Below, in pieces: positions 54,898 through 64,000 of a stretch of 64,000 nt of DNA. The DNA lies in contig MCFH01000037.1 in NCBI GenBank assembly GCA_002104945.1, forward strand, positions 477,121-541,120, written 5' to 3'. The translations under genes and the position numbers were made by a program. Every line of letters begins with the position of its first letter. Position 1 is the first letter of the stretch. The DNA is from Piromyces finnis. Its lineage: Eukaryota; Neocallimastigomycota; Neocallimastigomycetes; Neocallimastigales; Neocallimastigaceae. A model generated the notes under the pieces. That model had not been told where the DNA came from and searched no databases. It saw only the letters and a program-made list of their open reading frames with translations.

Positions 54898-57673
54898 TCT
54901 ATTTATGATATATAATATAATAAGATCTATCAAATTTAGTAAAAACTAAGCCAAGAACCTACTTAAATGCATTTAAAAAACAATTACAGACATTACGCAG
55001 TGATAAAGAATTCGAAAGAAATGAAACTTATAAAACACACTTGAAAAATTATTCCAATTGGCTTGCAGAATATCAAGGAAAGAATTATGACAAGGTAAAA
55101 TTATATATAAACATATAAATTAATATTTTAAATATGTTTTAAAAGTAACTTTAGTTAATAATAAAAAATGATTAAATATAATTTATTAAATACAATACAA
55201 AAAGGAAATTGAAATTCCTGGTCAATATGATGGTAAAAGTAATCCAAGGTTAAAAAAGCATAAAATGATTTCAATTTTCAATTCAAATATATTAGTACTA
55301 AATTCACTTAGAAAGCCAAAAAGATTAGAAATTATTGGTGATGATGAATCTCAGCATTTATTCCTTGTAAAGGTAATAACCAGTATATATATATATATTT
55401 TTTAGGTTTCTTTCTAAATAAATAATCATAATAATCAATTATTCCAATTTAATTTCATAGGGTGGTGAAGATTTAAGGTTGGATCAAAGAATTCAACAAT
55501 TATTCAATATAATGAATGATTTATTAATGAAAGAAGCTTATTGTAAAAAAAATAATATTAATATTAAGACATATAAAGTAATTCCCATGACCGGTTCTTT
55601 GGGTATTATTGAATGGGTTGTAAGTTTAATATTTTTTTTTAAAAAAAAAGATTAATAGAGCACGGATATTCTAGATGATTAATGTGTATTAATGTTAATG
55701 GATAATTAAAATTGATTTTATTTATCATATTTTATCTATAACAAAAAATAATCCTTAGCCTGATACCATATCCATTGGTAGTTGTGTTCAAGATATGTTG
55801 GAAGATAAAAATTTAATAACAAATTCTAGAAATAAATATTGTGATTGGGTTAATTCATTTTATAAAAGAGGAAATGGTTAGTTTTCCTTAATTACTATTT
55901 TAATAAACTAATATAGAAAAGAAAAAATAATTAATCTTTTTTTTTATTTATTTAATAAATATAATAGAAAATGTATTCCATACCATGTTTAAAAAAGCTA
56001 GTAGAGAAGATACCATTGAAAATTTAATAAAAATTGAAAATCAAATACCTAAAAGACTTATTAGTAAATATTTATTAAACATTATTAGAACACCTGATGT
56101 ATTTATTAAAATCAGAAATGAATATGCAAATTCACTTGCTGCTATATGTATTTGTTCTTATATACTTGGTGAGTATTTATTATTAATGACGTCTAATTAT
56201 TGTATGTTATAAAATTATTCCTAATCTATGATATATATATATATATATATATAGGTATTGGAGATCGTCACTTGGAAAATATTCTTATTAATAAAAATAG
56301 GTAATTTAAAAGAATATATATATAATACATATAATATATATTTGTATATATGATGATCTGATAAATTCTCCTTATCGTTCGTGGAGGGAGAGATATTTGG
56401 ACCTTTAAGAGTTTATAACATAATATATTTATATATTTAATTTTATATTTATAACTCGATATATAATAATTATTTTATATATATTAATTTAGTGGACAAC
56501 TTATTGGTATTGATTTTGGACATGCATTTGGGTAAGTTTTATAGCTACACTAATATATTTTATATATTCCATACCATAAAATTAATTATTGATCTATTTA
56601 TTAAATATTTATTGAAAGAACTGCTACCGAAGTTTTAGCTATACCAGAAATGGTACCATTTAGATTAACATCTCAAATGGTAGAATGTCTTGATCCATTA
56701 GGTATATCTGTTTTATTAGAAATTCCAATGATTTATATACAAACAGGTAGAGAAATTCGAAAATTTTAATCTAAATATAGAAAAGATGAAAATAAATTAT
56801 AATCTTTTGATGAAAAATAAAATCTAAAAAAAAATATTCTTTGTAAAAGTTTTAAGAGAAAATAGTGAAATATTATTAAATGCCATGAGTATCTTTATTA
56901 ATGAGCCTTTATTGGATTGGAGAAACTTTGCCTTACGTCAAGCAAAACAACAAAGTAAACCATTTTTAATCAATTTATTATTCATTTAAAATTATCAATA
57001 CCAACTAATTTTTAATCGATTTATTATTCATTTAAAATTATCAATACCAACTAATTTTTAATTATATTTATTATTCATTTAAAATTATCAATACCAACTA
57101 ATTTTTAATCGATTTATTATTCATTTAAAATTATCAATACCAACTAATTTTTTAATTATAAAGAAATTTCTTCTAAAGAAGAAGAACAATCGTTGAATGC
57201 AAAAGAACCACCAAAATGGTATCCTAAACAAAAATTAAGTATTGCTGAAAGAAAACTTAGAGGAGAAAACCCATCAAGTAAATATAGATCATGTCATACC
57301 TAAACTTTTATCCCAATAATTTTCTTTTATTAAGATGAAATATAAAAAAAAACCCCTCAATTAAACCAAAAATTATATGGATTATATTAATTATTTTATT
57401 CTTTTACAATAATAAATATTATGATTTTCATTAGATATTTTAATTACAGAACTGGAAAATGGACATGGTAATACAAACTTTTTACGTTATTTAAAAGAAA
57501 TTGTTAAAGGTGATCAAAGATATAATATAAGAGCACAACCAGAATATAATGAAGTTAATGATGAAGGTAGTAACATACTAAGCCCAATTCAACAAGTAAA
57601 ATGTTTAATTGATTTAGCAACAGACAAAAATATATTAGGAAGAGCATGGGTTGGATGGTCACCATTTGTTTAA
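38578..57673 (+). CDS. PRKDC: DNA-dependent protein kinase catalytic subunit (DNA-PKcs)
   Basis: DNA-PKcs is the PI3K-like kinase that binds Ku at double-strand breaks and drives canonical end joining. The gene runs 19 kb with about 65 exons; summed exons give roughly 4,000 residues (human 4,128). Diagnostic blocks in order: SLAIRGYGLFSGPCK (40590-40640), MKQYKDDLLVSCLK (42164), QLIHWFTNNSLNDD (43192), NPFKRLGASLIFNKIY (43502), LPSWMKF-like MPAWMNALLKVF (47600), GELPDIQIKYKEIIQPLQAL (50448), EIEIPGQYDGKSNPR (55208), FLVKGGEDLRLDQR (55361), LGIGDRHLENILI (56167-56290), IGIDFGHAFG (56505), PEMVPFRLTSQMVECL (56648), KWYPKQKLSIAERKLRG (57215), YNIRAQPEYNEV (57523), and a FATC end NILGRAWVGWSPFV. 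The IRAQ and GRxWxGW blocks separate it from ATM, ATR and TOR. Two introns are U12-type. The start is the first ATG in the gap after GCP5. Confidence 0.95.
41593..41667 (+). repeat. Poly-Asn (25 residue) tract in DNA-PKcs
   Basis: Twenty-five consecutive Asn codons, all AAT except one AAC, interrupt the N-terminal HEAT region. The region's human counterpart is a disordered, weakly conserved loop. The tract is in frame in the large exon 41216-42006. Confidence 0.9.
46533..46626 (+). other. U12-type AT-AC intron in DNA-PKcs (first)
   Basis: The intron starts ATATCCTTTTT at 46533 and ends AC at 46626 (94 nt, phase 0). A near-perfect U12 branch site, ATCCTTAAC, is at 46601-46609, its branch A 18 nt from the 3' end. 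Splicing joins FNILQ to IMYEYLPN, matching the human YYKILDVMYSRLP block. The only nearby GT (46513) with any downstream AG shifts frame or removes this conserved block. Confidence 0.88.
49555..50335 (+). other. DNA-PKcs flexible linker with S/T-Q cluster
   Basis: Exons 49555-49753, 49853-49913 and 50003-about 50320 encode a Ser/Asn-rich linker with five S/T-Q dipeptides (SSQN, SSQR, GSQY, YSQS, PTQR). It ends in RRRAMRFNRTND and a basic KKKRIEKHLKLG helix. It occupies the position of the vertebrate ABCDE autophosphorylation cluster, just before the block GELPDIQIK. Phosphoregulation is inferred from position and motif only. Confidence 0.65.
54632..54743 (+). other. U12-type AT-AC intron in DNA-PKcs (second)
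   Basis: The intron starts ATATCCTTTTTT at 54632 and ends AC at 54743 (112 nt, phase 1). TTCTTTAAC at 54713-54721 fits the U12 branch consensus with one change, about 23 nt from the 3' end. Splicing gives AGTIYQKFSKKYKNELKK, aligning with the human GLGAFRRKFIQTFGKEF block. No GT occurs between 54557 and 54661, and the downstream CAG acceptor would create a stop codon. Confidence 0.88.
54843..54904 (+). repeat. (ATTT)n microsatellite in a DNA-PKcs intron
   Basis: About fourteen TTTA units lie in the intron following exon 54744-54795 and before the exon that begins at 54940. Confidence 0.9.
55205..56747 (+). other. DNA-PKcs PI3K-like kinase domain
   Basis: Seven exons encode the kinase core: the GQYDG entry, LRKPKRLEII, the ATP-binding lysine region VKGGEDLRLDQR, the catalytic loop GDRHLEN, and the metal-binding DFGHAFG. 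All PIKK catalytic residues that I can identify (Lys, the D of DRHLxN, the N, the D of DFG) are present, so the kinase should be active. Confidence 0.9.
56352..56415. other. GC-richer island within a DNA-PKcs intron
   Basis: The 190-nt intron 56302-56491 contains about 60 bases at near-normal composition (CTCCTTATCGTTCGTGGAGG and following), surrounded by almost pure A+T. It is open in one + frame (EGEIFGPLRVY) and one - frame. I recognise no product. Confidence 0.6.
56963..57147 (+). repeat. 46-bp minisatellite (4 units) in a DNA-PKcs intron
   Basis: Four tandem, nearly identical units occupy 56963-57008, 57009-57054, 57055-57101 and 57102-57147. They share the core CATTTAAAATTATCAATACC. 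The third unit differs by a small insertion and substitutions. The array fills almost the whole intron between the exons ending at 56954 and starting near 57163. Confidence 0.95.
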
Positions 57674-58934
57674 TTTTTTTTTAATATCCATAAATTAAAC
57701 TTTTTCCATCTATTTATTATGGTTACACCAAATTGATTTATTCAAAAAAAAATTAATAAACAATTCATTTAAATATAAATTAAATTTTTACTTGTATCAT
57801 TAATAATTAAATATAAAAAAGTATTAAATCAATAAATATATAAAGTTGTCATGATAAACTTTTTTTTTTTTTTAAAAAAAAAGTTAGGATGACTCTTTAT
57901 TTTTTATGAAATTAATCATATGATGAATGACTATTGACATCTATTTTATATATAAAAAAGAAATTGAATTGGTGTAGAAAACATCAAGATTTCTTTTTAT
58001 TTATTTTCTATAATTTATCTTTATATAATTGCAATATCAATGATATTAAAGGATGATGGTGTAGGAAGAAGGGAACGTTAATTAAAACGGTCAACACAAT
58101 GTAAAAATAAAAATTGTAATTATAATTTGATTTAAAAAAAGTTTGAAATTTTATAAATAATTATTTTAAAAAATGGTTGAAATAATAAAATGGATTGTCC
58201 TAAACATATAGAGATCTATAGATATAGATAGTTTATATATATAAGTAAAAAAAAAAAAAAGAAAAGATTAATAGTTACTAAACCTTTTATAATGAGTAAT
58301 AAGTACTTTCATCATGAATAAAATTTTTAGTCACCTTTCACTTTTTCCTTTTTTAATTTTTAATTTATTGTATAATATATTAATAATTTATTAAAATGTA
58401 TATTATAATATATATAATTTATATACTGAGAGATATACTTTTTAATTTTTTAACCAATCCATTGTGTATAAATTTTTGAAATTGTCCAAAAGATGATATA
58501 AAAAATTTATATATATGATTATAATCTAATATATAATGGAATCATATTTTTAAATTAAAATTTAAATTAAAAAAATTTCATATTAAAATACAACAAGGAT
58601 TAAAAAAAAAAAAAATTTTTTTTTAAAGGAAAAAAAAAAAAAAAGCTTTTTTTATTCCTTTAATTTTTGTTAATTAGCTCATTTAATTTATATTAAAAAA
58701 AAGGTTTAATTTCAAATTAAAAAAAAAAAAAAAAAGAATATACATATATTAAAAATATTTATTCACTTAAATATATACATCTGTAGTATTGAAAATACAT
58801 ATATTTTATAATATATTTTCATACTTTTAAAATAATTATATTCATGAAAAAATAATTGGTATTATTATACCTACTCTATCAAAAACGAAAATCCCAATTA
58901 TAAATTCATATATTATTATATTTAAAAAAAAAAA
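57674..58934. other. Spacer between DNA-PKcs and MSH6
   Basis: This 1.26 kb gap lies between two + strand genes and should contain the DNA-PKcs terminator and MSH6 promoter. One GC-richer spot at 58038-58100 includes a 13-codon ORF (MILKDDGVGRRER). A-rich runs reach up to the MSH6 ATG. No other gene is visible. Confidence 0.5.
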
Positions 58935-61900
58935 ATGAATCAAACTCCAAGAAAAAATTCAAATAATAAAAACAATGATACAAAACAAAAAAAGCAAATG
59001 AGTATTATGTCTTTTTTTAATACTCCAAAAATAAAAAAAGTACAAGCTCAGGAAGTCACACCGGAATCAAATAATTTAGAGTCACCAAATACAAAGAAAA
59101 ATAATGAATATATTTTAAATAATATTAGCAATTTAAAAATCAATGAAAATACATTTTCCCCTCCCATTGAAAAAGATACGGTCAATGAAAATAAAAATGA
59201 TAACAAAAAGAAATTAAGTGAAGAAAAGAAAATCCATGAAATAAATAAAGATTCTGAGGATGAGGATGATATGCCAATAATGTATAAAAAAAAGGTATAA
59301 AGTTAAGAAAAATTATTAGTAAAATTATAAAGATTATAAATTTTAAAAAGAAAAACTACTTATTATTATATACATAATATATGTATTAATTGGGATAGGC
59401 AAAAAGAATAAAGATCGAAAATAATGATATAGAAACACCAAAAGTTGAAAATAATATTAATAATGAAGGTATATATAAAAAATAATAAAAATTAGTAGTT
59501 TTACAATAACTATAGTAATTAATATTTATTATTTAAATTTTAAATATAAAAGATGATGACGACGAAGACGATGATTTACCAATAAGACCACTTAAGAACT
59601 TAAGAAGAGGAACACAAAGAAAAAGAATTAGTTATAAAGAAAGTGATAGTGAGGATTCGGGAAATGATGATAGCGATGAATATATACCAAAAAAGGAAGA
59701 ATCAGGTAAACTAAAATCTAAAATTAAAATTATTTTTAAAATTTATTACCTCCTTTTATTTTTTCTTAAAAAATGCTTTTACTTAAAAAAAAATAGAGTA
59801 TATATATAAAAATAAATTTACAATTAATCATTTCTATTATTTATTATCAATTTTCATAAATAATTATTAATATTAAAAAAATTGTCTAAAAAAAATGAAT
59901 GAAATAATAAATATTACTTGCTATTAATTTTATTAATGAACTATCTACAATCTATCAATATTTTTAAAATAATTAATGAAATAATATATATATGTGATAA
60001 TTATAATTATTATATTAATAGATGAAGATGAATATAAAGATGACGTTGTTGAGGAGGAGGAACCGGAAACAGCATCAGAAAGTGATGATGATGTAGCATA
60101 TGAAGATATGAAAAAGAAATCAAGTAGAAAAATTAGTAAAAGCAGTAGTTCAAGTAGTATTTCAATAAAGAAAGATAGTTCATATAAAAGTCCAATAGAA
60201 AAATTAAGTGCTTTTAGATCCCCAAAAATGGCTAGTAAAACAAATTTATTTGGATTAAGTACACAACAAGAAAAACGTAAAGAAAAAGAAGAAAAATTTA
60301 AGGAGAAAAATGAGGATCGTTACAGTTGGTTAATGGATATTAGAGATGAAAATGGTAAAAGACCAGGTGAGGAAGATTATGATCCACGTACTCTATATAT
60401 TCCACCTGCAGCATGGAAAAAGTTCACACCATTTGAACGTCAGTATTGGGAAATTAAAGCAAAACATTGGGAAAAGGTTGTCTTTTTCAAAAAAGGTAAA
60501 TTCTATGAACTTTATGAAAAAGATGCTGATATAGGTCATCAAGAATTTGATTTAAAGATGACTGATCGTGTAAATATGAGAATGGTAGGTGTCCCAGAAG
60601 CTTCATTTGAACAATGGGCATCTCAATTTGTAGCAAAGGGTTACAAAGTTGCTAAAGTTGATCAAATGGAAACTGCATTGAAAAAAAGTATGAATGCTAG
60701 AAACTCTAAATCCAAGGAAGAAAAGGTTATTAAGCGTGAACTTGCACAAGTTTTAACTGCAGGTACATTAGTTGATTCCGGTTTCCTTACGAACGATATG
60801 AGTGCATATTGTGTAAGTATAAAAGAAGAATTACAACCTATAAATGGTGTGTCAGAATCATATATGGTTACAGAAGATCGTTCACCTCCAAAATTCGGTA
60901 TATGTATAGTTGATACTACCACAGCGACATTTAAATTCTCAACATTTGTTGATGATATAGACAGAACCCGATTTGAAACCCTTTTAATTCAATATAAACC
61001 AAAAGAAATTGTTATTGAACGTGGTGGTTTAAGTCAACGTACTATTCAAATGTTAAAAAGAATTGTAGGTAATAAGGATCAATGGAATGTTTTAATTCCA
61101 GAAAAAGAATTCTGGGGACCTGAAAAAACCGAAATGGAATTAAAAATCCAAGATTACTTCAAGAATTCTGATAAAAAAGAAAGCAGTGAAGATGTTGAAA
61201 TGAAAACAGAACAAGATGAATCAATGGATATTGATAATGATAAAAATAGAAATATTCCAGAAAATTGGCCAACTGTATTAAAGCAAGCCGCAAATGAACC
61301 AGTTCTTTTATCTGCTATTGGTGGTCTTTTATGGTATTTACAATCATTAAAAATTGATGTTGAACTTTTCTCCCTTAAAAACTTTAGTTTCTATGATCCT
61401 GTTAACGACGCTTCCAGTCTTATTTTAGATGGTCAAACATTAATGAATTTAGAAGTTTTCCAAAATAATGGTGATGGATCTACAGAAGGTACTCTTTTTG
61501 AACTTTTAGAACACTGTACCACACCGTTTGGTAAGAGACAATTCCGTAATTGGATTTGTCATCCTTTAAGAGATATTGATGCTATTGAAGACCGTTTGAA
61601 CGCATCGGATGATATGTTAAATATATATGTGGAAGAAAATAATTCAAGTTTAGTTGATTACATTGATACTATTTTAAGAAAACTTCCTGACTTGGAAAGA
61701 ATCATTAGTCGTATTCATGCTGGTTCTTGTAAGGTTAAAGAATTTATTCAATCCTTAAAAGCATTTACAATTATTATGGAACTATTTATTAATGTATTAA
61801 ATTCCCAAGTGGATCATTTAACCTCAAAAAGATTAAAGGAGATTGCTCAATTTGGCTTCTTTGATGTTTTAAAAGAAGAATTAATATGGTTCCAAAACGC

Positions 61901-63429
61901 ATTTGATTGGGAAAGAGCCACTAAAGATAATAACATTACACCAGTCGACGGTTATGATGAAACCTATGATCAAACAAAACAAGCCATTAAAGATATTGAA
62001 ATAGAACTACAAGATTACCTCCGTAAAATTCAAAAGAAATTGGGTTCCAAAGATATCGTCTATAAGGATTTGGGTAAAGAAATTTATCAAATTCAAGTAC
62101 CCAAGAGATTAGTAAAATCCGTTCCAAAGGATTGGATTCAAATGTCAAAGACTCAAGCTGTTAATCGTTATTATAATGCTAGTTTACGTGATGATATACA
62201 AAGATTAAATGAAGCTAAAGAATTATTTAATGATGCAGAAAGTGAAGTAAAACAACGCATATACCAAAGATTTGATGCTCATTATGATAAATGGCTTCAA
62301 GTAATTAAATTAGTAGCTGAAGTTGATTGTTTAGCTTGTTTAGCTCGTTGTCGTGAAGTTTTAGGTGAGCCTTCTTGTCGTCCAGAATTTGTAAGTACTC
62401 TTGATACAGAAATGACAGAAAGTAGTGTACTGGAACTTACGGAATTAAGACATCCATGTGTAAATGTTGGAGTAACCCAAGATTTTATTCCAAATGATAC
62501 CTATCTTGGAGGCGTCTACAATGAATTAGATGGTTCAATGGACACCGGTAAAGAAAGACCAAAACTTATTCTTTTAACAGGTCCAAATATGGGTGGTAAA
62601 TCTACACTATTACGTCAAACTTGTATAGCGGTAATCATGGCACAAATTGGTTGTTATGTACCAGCTAAAAAATGTCGTTTAACACCATTTGATCGTATTT
62701 TCACCAGAATTGGAGCAAATGATAATATTTTAGCAGGACAAAGTACATTTATGATTGAATTGGCCGAAACTTCAAAAATTTTAAAGGAAGCAACTCCAAG
62801 ATCACTTGTTATTTTAGATGAACTTGGTCGTGGTACAAGTACTTTTGATGGTTTCTCTATTGCCTATTCTGTATTAAATTATATTATTACTCAAGTTCGT
62901 TGTATTGGTTTATTTTCTACTCATTATGGTATGCTTACGGAAGAATACAAAAGCAATCCTTTAGTTGCCTGTAAATTTATGAGTTTCCATAGTGATGAAG
63001 AAAATCATGAAGTTATTTTCCTTTACAAGTTAACTGATGGTATTTGTCCAAAGAGTTATGGTATGAATGTTGCCAATATTGCCGGTGTTCCAAAGTCTAT
63101 TGTACTACAAGCTGAAACTGTTGCCGCAGAATTTGAAAAGAATTCCAAAATTCAAGAAGCAGAACTAACCACGTAAGTTTATATAAAAATAGGGATCAAA
63201 TATATATATTATTTATTTATTTATTTATTTATCTAAATTTTAAAAATAAAAAATCTAATTTTCTTTTTTTTTAACCTATTCATTTTCCAGTTCAAATGAT
63301 TTAACCATGATACATCAAGCTGATTTTGCCTATTTATTTAATTCAATCAAGTCTATAGATGATGCTAAAAATATTAATACTCAAATGGCAAAAACAATTA
63401 AATCTATTTATTGTTCATTACAAAAATGA
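58935..63429 (+). CDS. MSH6: DNA mismatch repair protein MSH6
   Basis: MSH6 pairs with MSH2 as MutS-alpha and recognises base mismatches and small loops. Five exons join in frame: 58935-59294, 59399-59468, 59553-59705, 60022-63172 and 63291-63429, giving 1,290 residues (yeast Msh6 1,242; human 1,360). A PCNA-binding PIP box, QMSIMSFF, is at residues 21-28. An acidic, disordered region with a DDDDEDDD patch follows. There is no PWWP domain, as in other fungi. The mismatch-binding motif is GKFYELYEKDADIG near residue 352, with the Phe-x-Glu intact. The ATPase has Walker A TGPNMGGKST near 1047, Walker B VILDELGRGTSTFDG near 1123, and STHYG near 1160. All key residues are present, so the protein should be functional. 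The first ATG follows a run of A, the usual leader in this genome. Confidence 0.97.

Positions 63430-64000
<571 letters not shown>

Noticed and set aside
38578-57673. ATM, ATR, TOR or SMG1 as the identity of the giant kinase
   Set aside because: IRGYGLFSGPCK, EIPGQYDG, IRAQPE and the GRAWVGW ending are specific to DNA-PKcs.

Overview
The window is a 64 kb piece of an extremely AT-rich, intron-dense nuclear genome. Introns are short and mostly GT-AG, all three stop codons are standard, and homopolymer, (TAA)n/(AT)n and poly-Asn tracts are abundant. The gene set looks fungal: a Bzz1-type F-BAR/C1/SH3 protein, an Sct1/Gpt2-type glycerol-3-phosphate acyltransferase and Sec1 proteins. Together with the base composition this suggests an early-diverging fungus, most likely an anaerobic rumen fungus (Neocallimastigomycota). 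The taxon is inference. All families were recognised by reading, without a database search.

Layout: BZZ1-like (-, 3' end cut by the window edge); XLF/NHEJ1 homologue (+, 4027-6193); single-exon membrane-anchored SH3 protein (-, 6877-8796); HCNGP/SAP30BP-like protein (-, 10434-12446); TM9SF3-like nonaspanin (+, 13741-16976); two tandem Sec1/Munc18 genes (-, 17608-21014 and 21769-25432); a 3.2 kb gap; GPT2/SCT1-like acyltransferase (+, 28637-31508); gamma-tubulin complex component GCP5 (-, 32724-38083); a giant DNA-PKcs (PRKDC) gene (+, 38578-57673, about 65 exons); MSH6 (+, 58935-63429). For every gene except DNA-PKcs I could join exons base by base into one open frame whose length is a multiple of three (BZZ1 is open to the window edge). 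DNA-PKcs exon edges are partly approximate.

Two themes stand out. First, three DNA double-strand-break or mismatch-repair genes lie here: XLF, DNA-PKcs and MSH6. DNA-PKcs and XLF act together in vertebrate-style non-homologous end joining, and DNA-PKcs is missing from yeasts and the usual fungal models. Second, three introns (two in DNA-PKcs, one in GCP5) have the signature of U12-type AT-AC introns: ATATCCTT at the 5' end, a TCCTTAAC or TTCTTTAAC branch site, and a terminal AC. In DNA-PKcs I found no workable GT-AG alternative at either site. This implies a functional minor spliceosome in this organism.

Smaller points: the tandem Sec1 pair shares eleven intron positions and phases. One Sec1 copy and XLF carry Asn-rich insertions inside folded domains. 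The three convergent gene pairs are followed by A-rich sense-strand flanks that switch to T-rich at mid-gap. A GC-richer island and a 46-bp minisatellite sit inside DNA-PKcs introns.
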